Shown here: positions 1 through 6,239 of the stretch, one piece after another
Position numbering within the stretch: the first letter of the stretch is position 1
Layout: every line of letters starts with the position of its first letter
From: Chloroflexota bacterium
GTDB lineage: Bacteria; Chloroflexota; Dehalococcoidia; Dehalococcoidales; RBG-16-60-22
Reading direction: 5' to 3'
Length of the DNA stretch: 6,591 bases
NCBI GenBank assembly: GCA_016875955.1
Contig: VGOH01000067.1
Coordinates: forward strand, 1 to 6,591
Translations under genes and position numbers: made by a program
Notes under the pieces: generated by a model
Seen by the model: the letters and a program-made list of their open reading frames with translations, nothing else
Database searches by the model: none
Told to the model about the DNA's origin: nothing

Positions 1-1174
1 TATCGCCCAGCATTTCCTTCAGCACCCGTTGCTGCGCCCCCGTGAGCTGGAAAGGCAGGGAATTTGTAAAGCCATTGACCAGTTTCTCATCAATGGCGAA
101 GGCGCTGCCCGGCTGACTCTCCTGCCAGTCGTGCTTGCGACTCATCACGCCCAGCTGCAGGATAAAAAGCTCATTGAAGGCCAGGCGCACCCTTGATTTG
201 CCCTTCATCATTTCATCTTCAGGATAGTGTGCCTGACTTATCGCCTGCGGCAGCTCCAGCAGGTCGCAGCGTTCTCTAATCTCCGCCGGCAAAAAATCCT
301 CAACCTGTCCGGCCCACTGGTCGACCACCCCTTTCATCAGCTTCCTCACCTGGCGGGGGTAAAGCCCCTGGGTCAGTGAATAGACAGGAACGAGCCGGCC
401 GGTATGAACCAGGTCTTTATCCTCAACGAACTCCCACTCCGGCGACTCAAAGACATGGTGTCCCTTGAACAGGCTGACCCGACCGCTGAGCACGATGCGG
501 GCGTTGGTGGGCAGCTTTTTGGCCAGATAGGGCTGGTTGAACCACACCACCCGCACATTGCCCGTCTCATCGCCGACGATGGCTTCCGTGCCCTGTCGAT
601 AGCCCAGCCGGGTGGCCTGTGCCTGCCAGACATTGGCGATTATGGTCTGCTCATCACCCTCGGTCAGCTGCGAGATATGCTTAATCTGGCTGTAGTCAAG
701 ATGGCGGTGGGGGAAGAAGAAAAGCAGGTCGCGCACCGTCTTCACTCCCAGCCTGCCGAACTTGGCCGCCAGTGCCGTGCTGATGCCTTTGACTGTGGTT
801 ATCGGGGAATCAAGGTCCTGCCCGCTGACCGTCACCGCTTTTTTCAGCGGCCTAGCTCTTTTTGCCCTGGGATGGGATGGCGCTTTCCCCTCCGTTTTAG
901 CCTGAGCGGGGGCACCTCCCTCCAGCTCCCTGGCCAGACTCAGGACACGGCTGGCCCAATCCCGGCGCTGCTCTCCAGATAGAGAGGCATAGTCCACCCT
1001 GGCTACTAGCTGCTGGAAGCGGCCCAGAAGCCGGCGGTCTGAAATGGCTTCTGCACCCTGTCCCGCCCAGTTTTTCAGGAACCGGTCCAGTCCACCGAAG
1101 ACCGCGGTATTATCGTATCCCCTCTTCTGCTCCAGCTCCAGAATCTTGCGCAGAGGTTCAAAGCCAGCCGCCAC
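1..1174 (-). CDS. recG: ATP-dependent DNA helicase RecG, N-terminal part (cut by left window edge)
   Basis: RecG remodels stalled replication forks and branch-migrates Holliday junctions in the cytoplasm. Only the first 391 codons are present; the frame is open to the edge with no internal stop. Visible parts are a helical N-terminal extension (about residues 1-90), a basic Lys/Arg/Pro-rich linker (about 91-115), then the wedge/OB-fold region (about 120-285). That region contains the typical SPITTVKGIS and a FFFPHRHLDYS segment (153-163). The helicase region begins with LPFQLTGAQQRVLKEM (373-388), the conserved LT-x-AQ lead-in before Walker A, which itself is outside the window. The N-terminal extension resembles that of Thermotoga-type RecG and is absent from the shorter E. 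coli form. GTG at 1174 is chosen because an in-frame stop lies just upstream, no ATG is available in this frame, and a Shine-Dalgarno sequence sits 5 bases before it. It is the last visible gene of the fakA operon, 19 bases after the second degV. Identity is secure; the exact start is slightly less so. Confidence 0.94.
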   Translation of the reverse strand, partial: MAAGFEPLRKILELEQKRGYDNTAVFGGLDRFLKNWAGQGAEAISDRRLLGRFQQLVARVDYASLSGEQRRDWASRVLSLARELEGGAPAQAKTEGKAPSHPRAKRARPLKKAVTVSGQDLDSPITTVKGISTALAAKFGRLGVKTVRDLLFFFPHRHLDYSQIKHISQLTEGDEQTIIANVWQAQATRLGYRQGTEAIVGDETGNVRVVWFNQPYLAKKLPTNARIVLSGRVSLFKGHHVFESPEWEFVEDKDLVHTGRLVPVYSLTQGLYPRQVRKLMKGVVDQWAGQVEDFLPAEIRERCDLLELPQAISQAHYPEDEMMKGKSRVRLAFNELFILQLGVMSRKHDWQESQPGSAFAIDEKLVNGFTNSLPFQLTGAQQRVLKEMLGD

Positions 1175-1179
1175 CTTAG

Positions 1180-1188
1180 CCTCACCTT
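1180..1188 (-). promoter_or_regulatory. Ribosome binding site of recG
   Basis: On the minus strand AAGGTGAGG ends 5 bases before the GTG at 1174. It decides the start: the ATG at 1197 that overlaps the degV stop codon is in another frame, which closes after 40 codons. Confidence 0.6.
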
Positions 1189-1193
1189 CTGTG

Positions 1194-2033
1194 TCATTTA
1201 TCGCCCATCACCGCTACCAGAAGCAGGCCGGGGCCGGTATGGGCGCCGATAACAGGGGTCGTCTTTGTCCGGTAAATGCGCTCTTTCGGGAACAGGCCGC
1301 CCAGCCTGTCCGTCAATGAATCGGCATCTTCGGGGCAGGCAGCCTCTTCCACCGCCAGTTCCTCTATCTTTTTATAACTGGCAATAAATTTATACAGCTG
1401 CTCAATTGCCTTCTTTCTGGAGCGCGTCCTAGCCACCGGCTCCACCAGACCATTTTTCATGGTGATGATTGGGTTTATCTTGAGCGCCGCCCCCAGCAGC
1501 GCCTGGGCCGCCCCGATGCGTCCGCCCCTCCTCAGATATTCCAGTGTGTCAAAGGCTGCCCTTAAATCAACACGCGGGATATCGCGGCGCACCATCTCTA
1601 TGAGCTCTTCCATCGTGGCGCCGGCAGCGGCTGCCCTGGCGGCATGAATCACCAGGAACCCCTGCGCCATGACCGCGCTTCTGGAATCGATTACCTCAAC
1701 ACGGCATTTGTGCTTCATCAGGCCGATGCTCTGCACCGCTACCTCGTAGGTAGCGCTGAGTGTGGAGGAAAGCATTATGACCAGTATTTCATCCGTTTCC
1801 CCGGCCAGTTTTTCATAGGCAGTGGCAAAGGTAGCCGGTGACGGCACGGAAGTTACCGGGAAAACCTTGCTGCTGGTGAGTTCCCGGTAGAACTGCTCGG
1901 CGGTCAGGTCAATGCCATCACGATAGACCTTCTGCCCGAAACGAACATTAAGCGGGATAACGGTAATCCCCAGTTCCTGGACTACCTCGGGCGGCAGGTC
2001 AGCGACACTATCGGTAACAACCTTTACCGACAT
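1194..2033 (-). CDS. degV: DegV family fatty-acid-binding protein, FakB-like (second copy)
   Basis: This complete 279-residue DegV-family protein is predicted to be a soluble FakB subunit that holds a fatty acid for phosphorylation by FakA. Family landmarks are VTDSVADLP near the N-terminus (6-14), TSVPS (61-65), the loop SSTLSATYEVA (89-99), EVIDSR (113-118), FDTLEYLRRGGRIG (161-174) and GAHTGPG (263-269). Ser93, Arg172 and His265 fall where FakB proteins contact the lipid carboxylate. A hand alignment to its upstream paralog needs no gaps and gives about 141 of 279 identical residues. It departs from common family motifs at TSVPS, where Gln is usual instead of Val, and at SATYEVA, where SGTYQSA is usual. 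A changed ligand preference is therefore possible but is an inference. It starts only 6 bases after the stop of the first copy, with a weak AGG at 5 bases and GGAGG 14 bases away, so translation is probably coupled. The fatty acid bound cannot be read from sequence. Confidence 0.92.
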   Translation of the reverse strand: MSVKVVTDSVADLPPEVVQELGITVIPLNVRFGQKVYRDGIDLTAEQFYRELTSSKVFPVTSVPSPATFATAYEKLAGETDEILVIMLSSTLSATYEVAVQSIGLMKHKCRVEVIDSRSAVMAQGFLVIHAARAAAAGATMEELIEMVRRDIPRVDLRAAFDTLEYLRRGGRIGAAQALLGAALKINPIITMKNGLVEPVARTRSRKKAIEQLYKFIASYKKIEELAVEEAACPEDADSLTDRLGGLFPKERIYRTKTTPVIGAHTGPGLLLVAVMGDK

Positions 2034-2039
2034 TATGAC

Positions 2040-2879
2040 CTATTCTGCCTCCAGAACAGTTAAGGCAAGGGCATTGGGGCCAGCATGTGTCCCCAGTACC
2101 GGGCTGACTATTGACCGGTAGATGCGCTCTTTGGGGAAGATGGCGCTGAGGCGCCTGACCAGCTCATCTGCCTCATCAGGCGTGGTGGCATGCTCCACTG
2201 CCAGAGCTTCAACCTTGGAGAAGCCAGGCACAAAGTTATAGAGATAATCCAGGCCTGCCGCGGGAGACCTTACTCTGGTCAGGGGAGCCATCTCGCCATC
2301 CTTGATGGTGAGTATCGGCTTTATGGATAACATTGCGCCCAGCAATCCCTGTGCTTTACCGATACGCCCCCCCTTGGCCAGATATTTGAGGGTGTCAAAA
2401 TACACCACCAGATGTGAGCGATGTATGGCTTTACGTACCCAATCAGCCAGCTCATCAAGGCCCGCCCCAGCTTTAGCCGCTTTGGCAGCTTCAATTACTA
2501 TCAATCCCAGGCTCATGGCCACTTTTCTGGAGTCAATGACTTCAATCCGGCACTTATCCTCCACCATGCTCTTGGCCTGCATGGCTGATTGATAGGTGCC
2601 GCTGAGCACGCCGGAGACAGTAATAACCAGAATCTCATCGGTTTTCTTGGCTAATTTTTTATAGACAGTAATAAAATCGCCCGGCGAAGGCTGCGTTGTC
2701 GTCGGAAAGATATCACCGTGAACCAGTTTATGGTAGAACTCATCAGTAGTTATCTCCACCCTGTCCCGGTAGACCTCTTCGCCAAAACGCACATAGAGTG
2801 GTACCACGGTAACTCCCAGCTCCTTGGCGAACTCCGGCGTTATATCGGAGAGACTATCAGTAACAATTTCAACTGTCAT
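2040..2879 (-). CDS. degV: DegV family fatty-acid-binding protein, FakB-like (first copy)
   Basis: This is a complete 279-residue DegV-family protein, the usual family length, and a predicted cytosolic fatty acid carrier subunit of the FakAB fatty acid kinase. Motifs are VTDSLSD (6-12), the canonical TTQPSP (61-66), SGVLSGTYQSA (89-99), EVIDSR (113-118), FDTLKYLAKGGRIG (161-174) and GTHAGPNA (263-270). The likely carboxylate-contacting residues Thr61/Thr62, Ser93, Arg172 and His265 are all present. It is the more canonical of the two copies. It lies 18 bases downstream of fakA, with GGGGG placed 8 bases before the ATG as its ribosome binding site, and 6 bases upstream of the second copy. Direct adjacency to fakA supports a FakB role rather than an unassigned DegV function. 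There is no signal peptide or membrane segment. Which fatty acid it prefers is unknown. Confidence 0.94.
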   Translation of the reverse strand: MTVEIVTDSLSDITPEFAKELGVTVVPLYVRFGEEVYRDRVEITTDEFYHKLVHGDIFPTTTQPSPGDFITVYKKLAKKTDEILVITVSGVLSGTYQSAMQAKSMVEDKCRIEVIDSRKVAMSLGLIVIEAAKAAKAGAGLDELADWVRKAIHRSHLVVYFDTLKYLAKGGRIGKAQGLLGAMLSIKPILTIKDGEMAPLTRVRSPAAGLDYLYNFVPGFSKVEALAVEHATTPDEADELVRRLSAIFPKERIYRSIVSPVLGTHAGPNALALTVLEAE

Positions 2880-2897
2880 ATCTTAGACCCCCGTTCC

Positions 2898-4529
2898 TTA
2901 TTCTATGGAAATAATATAGTTATAGTGCGGCTGCCCGCCTTTCACCACCTCTATCTGCAACTGCGGGTACCGGTTGCGAATATCGCTCGCCACCTGCTCC
3001 GCCTCTTCCGACTTGGTATCATCCCCGTAGTAAATGGTAATCACTTCAATTTTATTCAAGTCCAGCTTGGAGAGCATCTTGTTGAGCACTTCAAGGGCAC
3101 TTTCTCCCACGGCTACCAGGTCACCATCTAAAAAGCCAATCGGCTGCTTCTTTCTGATTTGTAAATCACCCAGCTTGGCGGAACGCACGGCACGGCATAT
3201 CTCAACCGTTTTTATGGCTGATATGGCCCTGGCCATTATTGAGATATTGGCCTCCAGGTCGGCCTCATAGTCAAAGGCCAGTAGCGCTGCCACTCCCTGC
3301 GGGATAGTAGTCGTTGGTACCACCTCAATCTTCTTTTCCGTAAGCGATTGCACCTGGCTGGCCGTGGCTATGATATTCTTATTATTGGGCAGGATTATCA
3401 CCTTATCGGAAGCGACCCCTTCAACCGCCTGTAAAAGGTCCTTGGTGCTGGGGTTCATGGTCTGCCCGCCGGGAACGATAGCCGTCACCCCGAGGCTGGT
3501 AAAAACGTCGGCCAGTCCTTCCCCGGCGACAACCGCCACAATTGCCGTGTCCACCGCCGGGCCCTTGGCCTTCTGCATTTCCAGATAGTCCTGATGCTGT
3601 TCGTCCATATTCCGGATTGACACCTGATGCAGCGTGCCCAGACTGCTGGCGTAGGCGATAATATCACCCGGCTCAAGGGTATGAATATGAATTCTGGCTG
3701 CGGAATCGTCACCGACCACAATGAGCGATTCGCCTTTCTTCTCCAGCTTCTTTTTTATCTTGTCGGTGTCCAGTTTTTCACCTTTCAGCAGAAATTCGGT
3801 GCAGTAACCGTAGGGCACCTCGTCAGCGGCTATCATCTGCGGCAGCTTGGTAGCGTGCAAATCGGTGATGATTATCTGCGGCTTGCGGAACCGCATCTGT
3901 TCCATCTCGCCCCGAAGGTAGCGCAGGGCACCATCAAGGATGGTATGCAGCCCCTGTCCGCCGGCATCAACCACCCCGGCTTCACGCAGCACCTCAAGCA
4001 GATTCGGGGTATTGGCCACCGATTCGCCAGCGGCGTTGACCGCCGCTTCCATAACCGAAACCAGGTCTCTGCCGTTGCTGGCCACTTCCGCTGCCACCGC
4101 CTTGGCCACGTCCTTGATGACGGTCAGCATCGTCCCTTCCACTGGATTGCTGATACCCTTGTAGGCCATCACGGATGATTCCTGTAAAGCGCTGGCCAGG
4201 TCGGCAGCGTTGAACGATTCTTTTGCCGCCAGATTCTGGGCCAGCCCACGCAGAATCTGGGAAAGGATTACGCCGCTATTGCCGCGCGCACCCATCAATG
4301 CTCCTTTGGCCATAGCCTGGGCCACCGCCGCCGCACTGCGGTCAGGCGCCCGGTAGGCCTCCTCAATGGTGGAGCGCATGGTCAGCAGCATATTGGTCCC
4401 GGTATCACCATCCGGCACCGGGAATACGTTCAGGGCATCTATATCAGCCGAACTTTTCTCCAACCAACCAGTAGCCGCGGCGAACATTTCCCGTAGTTCC
4501 TGACCACCGATGCTATTTATCTGTTTCAT
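2898..4529 (-). CDS. fakA: Fatty acid kinase subunit FakA (DAK2 domain protein, YloV type)
   Basis: FakA is the ATP-dependent kinase subunit that phosphorylates FakB-bound fatty acids to acyl-phosphate for phospholipid synthesis. The protein has 543 residues, near the usual 550. The N-terminal DAK2 (dihydroxyacetone-kinase-like) domain spans about 10-205. It contains NVFPVPDGDTGTNM (34-47), whose Asp40 and Asp42 are the expected Mg-ATP ligands, then GARGNSGVILSQ (80-91) and VVDAGGQGL (187-195). The middle domain carries GYCTEF (241-246) and HIH (281-283); Cys243, His281 and His283 fit the zinc site described for FakA. The C-terminal domain has GEGLADVF (336-343), PGGQTMNPS (353-361) and LPNNKNI (380-386), diagnostic of the YloV family. 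ATG at 4529 is preferred over in-frame TTG 4547 and GTG 4538: AAGGG lies 8 bases upstream, and the N-terminus then matches family members. It leads the operon into two degV genes and recG. No key residue appears missing. Confidence 0.95.
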   Translation of the reverse strand: MKQINSIGGQELREMFAAATGWLEKSSADIDALNVFPVPDGDTGTNMLLTMRSTIEEAYRAPDRSAAAVAQAMAKGALMGARGNSGVILSQILRGLAQNLAAKESFNAADLASALQESSVMAYKGISNPVEGTMLTVIKDVAKAVAAEVASNGRDLVSVMEAAVNAAGESVANTPNLLEVLREAGVVDAGGQGLHTILDGALRYLRGEMEQMRFRKPQIIITDLHATKLPQMIAADEVPYGYCTEFLLKGEKLDTDKIKKKLEKKGESLIVVGDDSAARIHIHTLEPGDIIAYASSLGTLHQVSIRNMDEQHQDYLEMQKAKGPAVDTAIVAVVAGEGLADVFTSLGVTAIVPGGQTMNPSTKDLLQAVEGVASDKVIILPNNKNIIATASQVQSLTEKKIEVVPTTTIPQGVAALLAFDYEADLEANISIMARAISAIKTVEICRAVRSAKLGDLQIRKKQPIGFLDGDLVAVGESALEVLNKMLSKLDLNKIEVITIYYGDDTKSEEAEQVASDIRNRYPQLQIEVVKGGQPHYNYIISIE

Positions 4530-4537
4530 TTCTGTCA

Positions 4538-4542
4538 CCCTT
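4538..4542 (-). promoter_or_regulatory. Ribosome binding site of fakA
   Basis: AAGGG on the minus strand lies 8 bases before the ATG at 4529. It falls inside the 18-base extension that a TTG start at 4547 would add, which argues against that longer form. Confidence 0.55.
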
Positions 4543-4570
4543 GTCAAGCTCAGCCTGACTGTGCTACTAT
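4541..4570 (+). promoter_or_regulatory. Candidate sigma-70-type promoter for rpmB
   Basis: TTGTCA (4541-4546, five of six matches to the -35 consensus) and TACTAT (4565-4570, four of six to the -10) are 18 bases apart. Transcription would start near 4577, about 48 bases before the rpmB start codon. The -35 box overlaps the fakA ribosome binding site region on the other strand. This is a by-eye consensus match only. Confidence 0.4.
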
Positions 4571-4577
4571 TTAGTAG
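4564..4577. promoter_or_regulatory. Perfect inverted repeat between divergent genes, possible operator
   Basis: CTACTA-TT-TAGTAG is a perfect 6-bp dyad with a 2-base centre. It overlaps the candidate rpmB -10 box and the predicted start points of both rpmB and fakA, so a protein bound there could affect both. The half-sites are in the opposite order to the Firmicutes FapR operator (TTAGTA...TACTAA), so I do not assign it to FapR. A chance dyad is possible. Confidence 0.3.
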
Positions 4578-4582
4578 GTCTC

Positions 4583-4611
4583 ATATTACACCAAGTTTGT
4601 CCAACAGTCAA
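4583..4611 (-). promoter_or_regulatory. Candidate sigma-70-type promoter for the fakA operon
   Basis: On the minus strand TTGACT (4611-4606, five of six) is followed after exactly 17 bases by TAATAT (4588-4583, four of six). Transcription would start near 4576, about 47 bases before the fakA ATG. The -35 box overlaps the first base of the rpmB Shine-Dalgarno sequence on the opposite strand. The spacing is optimal, which makes this the stronger of the two promoter calls. Confidence 0.45.
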
Positions 4612-4616
4612 AGGAG
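4611..4616 (+). promoter_or_regulatory. Ribosome binding site of rpmB
   Basis: AAGGAG lies 8 bases before the TTG at 4625. This strong Shine-Dalgarno sequence supports the non-ATG start, as no in-frame ATG exists before the conserved CDLCGK segment. Confidence 0.65.
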
Positions 4617-4624
4617 CAATTATT

Positions 4625-4813
4625 TTGAAGTGCGATTTATGCGGTAAGTCCTCCCTGTTTGGTCACAATGTCAGCCATTCTAAAAGGCGTACCAACCGCC
4701 GCTGGGTGCCCAATATTCACCCGGCCACGGTAACCATAAATGGCCAGACTAAACACCTTAACCTGTGCACCCGATGTCTGCGCACCCACCATAAAGTGGT
4801 GAAGACAGCCTAA
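4625..4813 (+). CDS. rpmB: 50S ribosomal protein L28, zinc-binding type
   Basis: L28 (bL28) is a small structural protein of the large ribosomal subunit. The 62-residue product matches the normal length of about 60-65. It begins with KCDLCGK (2-8), carries the family signature HNVSHSKRRTNRRWVPN (14-30), and ends in a basic tail. Two CxxC pairs, Cys3/Cys6 and Cys48/Cys51, form a complete zinc ribbon, so this is the zinc-containing version rather than the paralog form that has lost its cysteines. It starts at TTG with AAGGAG 8 bases upstream. It is divergent from fakA, as rpmB is from the yloU-yloV genes in Bacillus, and convergent with argGH, the stop codons being 48 bases apart. I see no clear terminator after it. 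Confidence 0.96.
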   Translation: MKCDLCGKSSLFGHNVSHSKRRTNRRWVPNIHPATVTINGQTKHLNLCTRCLRTHHKVVKTA

Positions 4814-4861
4814 TTCCTTTGCCTCCTGATTTGCCTTTACCTTCCATCAAGAGGAGTAGTT

Positions 4862-6238
4862 TCAATTCCCCTGCCCGAGTATCTTTTTGGCGGCGGCCAC
4901 CGCCTGTGCCACGCGCTTCGGTGCGGTGCCGCCAATGATATCCCTCGCCGCGAGGGATGACTCCACGGTTATTGAATAAACGTCCTGGCCGAACAAGGGT
5001 GAGAAGCTGCTGTATTCGGCAAAGCTGAGTTCGGCTAAAGCCTTCCCCTTTTTCACCGCATAGCTTACCAGCTTGCCCGCGATTTCATGGGCGCTGCGGA
5101 AGGTCTCTCCCTTCTTGACCAGGTAGTCAGCCAGGTCGGTCGCCAGAATATACCCACGCCCCATTGCCTCAGCAGCCCTTTCCGCATTTATTTTTAAGGT
5201 TGAAATCAAGCCAGCGAGCACCTCCAGTGACGCCAGCAGCGTGTCCACGGTGTCAAAAAGCCCCTCCTTGTCTTCCTGCAGGTCCCGGTTATAGGCCAGC
5301 GGCAGCGCCTTCATCGTGGTCAGAAAGGCGGTGAGGTGGCCATACACGCGCCCCGTTTTCCCACGCACCAGCTCGGCGACGTCCGGGTTTTTCTTCTGGG
5401 GCATGATGCTGCTGCCAGTGGCATAGGCATCGTCAAGCTCGATAAAATCAAACTCGGCCGATGACCACAGAATAACTTCTTCCGCCAGCCTTGACAGGTG
5501 CATCATGCCGATGCTGGCGGCGGCTTCATACTCCAGAATAAAATCTCTGTCGGAGACAGCATCAAGGCTGTTCTGACTCACCTGACTGAAACCGAGCTCA
5601 TGGGCCAGAAACTCGCGGTCCACATCGTAGGCGACCCCCGCCAGCGCCCCGCTGCCCAGCGGCATGACATCGGCACGTTTGCGGCAGCCGTCAAAGCGGT
5701 CAACATCCCGCTGCAGCATCTCAAAATAGGCCAGAAGGTGATGTGCCAGCAGCACCGGCTGCGCCGGCTGCAGATGGGTGTATCCCGGCATGACCACGTT
5801 CATATTGGCTTCGGCCAGGCCTACCAGGGCACGCTGCAGCTCCCGTATGCCGTCTATTGTCTGGGCAATAGCTTCCCGGATATAAAGGCGCAGGTCCAGG
5901 GCTATCTGGTCATTGCGCGAGCGGGCGGTATGGAGCTTGCCGCCGACCTCACCTATCTTTTCCATGAGACGGGCCTCGATGGCCATGTGGATGTCTTCCA
6001 GTTCCGCCTTGAATTTGAATTCGCCCCGGGCAATCTCCCGCTCAATGGCCTCAAGCCCCTGGACGATAACCACGGAGTCAGTCTGGTTAATGATGCCCTG
6101 CCGGGCCAGCATCCGGACATGGGCGATGCTGCCGGCGATGTCGTGGTGGTATAACCTCCAGTCAAAGGGCAACGATGATGTGTATCTGGCGACCTTCTCA
6201 GCCATCGCTTTCTGAAAGCGACCCCTGATATGACTCAT
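4862..6238 (-). CDS. argH: Argininosuccinate lyase
   Basis: ArgH splits argininosuccinate into arginine and fumarate, the last step of arginine synthesis, as a cytosolic homotetramer. The 458 residues match the family length. Visible motifs are HTARSRNDQ (103-111) for substrate binding, GYTHLQPAQP (152-161) with the catalytic-region His155, and the fumarase/aspartase superfamily signature GSSIMPQKKNP (275-285) on the mobile loop bearing the catalytic serine. YNRDLQEDKE (316-325) and the C-terminal helical part near LATDLADYLVKKGETF (365-380) follow. ATG at 6238 is preceded by AAAAAGGG ending 5 bases upstream, inside the argG end. The argG stop lies one base before the start (TGATATG), so the two genes are co-transcribed and probably translationally coupled. 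All expected catalytic residues are present and there is no sign of truncation. Confidence 0.97.
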   Translation of the reverse strand: MSHIRGRFQKAMAEKVARYTSSLPFDWRLYHHDIAGSIAHVRMLARQGIINQTDSVVIVQGLEAIEREIARGEFKFKAELEDIHMAIEARLMEKIGEVGGKLHTARSRNDQIALDLRLYIREAIAQTIDGIRELQRALVGLAEANMNVVMPGYTHLQPAQPVLLAHHLLAYFEMLQRDVDRFDGCRKRADVMPLGSGALAGVAYDVDREFLAHELGFSQVSQNSLDAVSDRDFILEYEAAASIGMMHLSRLAEEVILWSSAEFDFIELDDAYATGSSIMPQKKNPDVAELVRGKTGRVYGHLTAFLTTMKALPLAYNRDLQEDKEGLFDTVDTLLASLEVLAGLISTLKINAERAAEAMGRGYILATDLADYLVKKGETFRSAHEIAGKLVSYAVKKGKALAELSFAEYSSFSPLFGQDVYSITVESSLAARDIIGGTAPKRVAQAVAAAKKILGQGN

Positions 6239-6239
6239 A

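Noticed and set aside
404..982. 192-codon plus-strand open frame inside recG
   Set aside because: It is antisense to a clear RecG reading frame, lacks recognisable motifs, and has the composition expected of a shadow frame in GC-rich DNA.
1075..1197. ATG overlapping the degV stop codon (ATGA) that could be taken as a coupled recG start
   Set aside because: It is not in the RecG frame and stops after 40 codons. The RecG frame starts at GTG 1174 with its own ribosome binding site.
3627..4178. 183-codon plus-strand open frame inside fakA
   Set aside because: It is antisense to the conserved DAK2 and middle domains of FakA and has no recognisable protein features.
4564..4577. FapR operator
   Set aside because: The dyad uses similar bases, but its half-sites are in reverse order to the FapR site, and no fapR gene is visible in the window.
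4787..4801. Hairpin CACCA-TAAAG-TGGTG near the end of rpmB
   Set aside because: It has a stem of five pairs inside the coding sequence and no following T-run, so it is not a convincing terminator.
4814..4861. Possible bidirectional terminator between rpmB and argH
   Set aside because: Only CTCCTGAT can pair with ATC-AAG-AGGAG across a three-base bulge and a long loop, with no T-run on either side. This is too weak to call.
5753..5772. Short direct repeat of CGGCTGC
   Set aside because: It encodes the conserved LQPAQPVL part of ArgH, so it is explained by protein sequence and codon choice.
5498..6154. 218-codon plus-strand open frame inside argH
   Set aside because: It runs fully antisense to argH, whose catalytic motifs are intact, and shows no family resemblance or upstream ribosome binding site that I can see.
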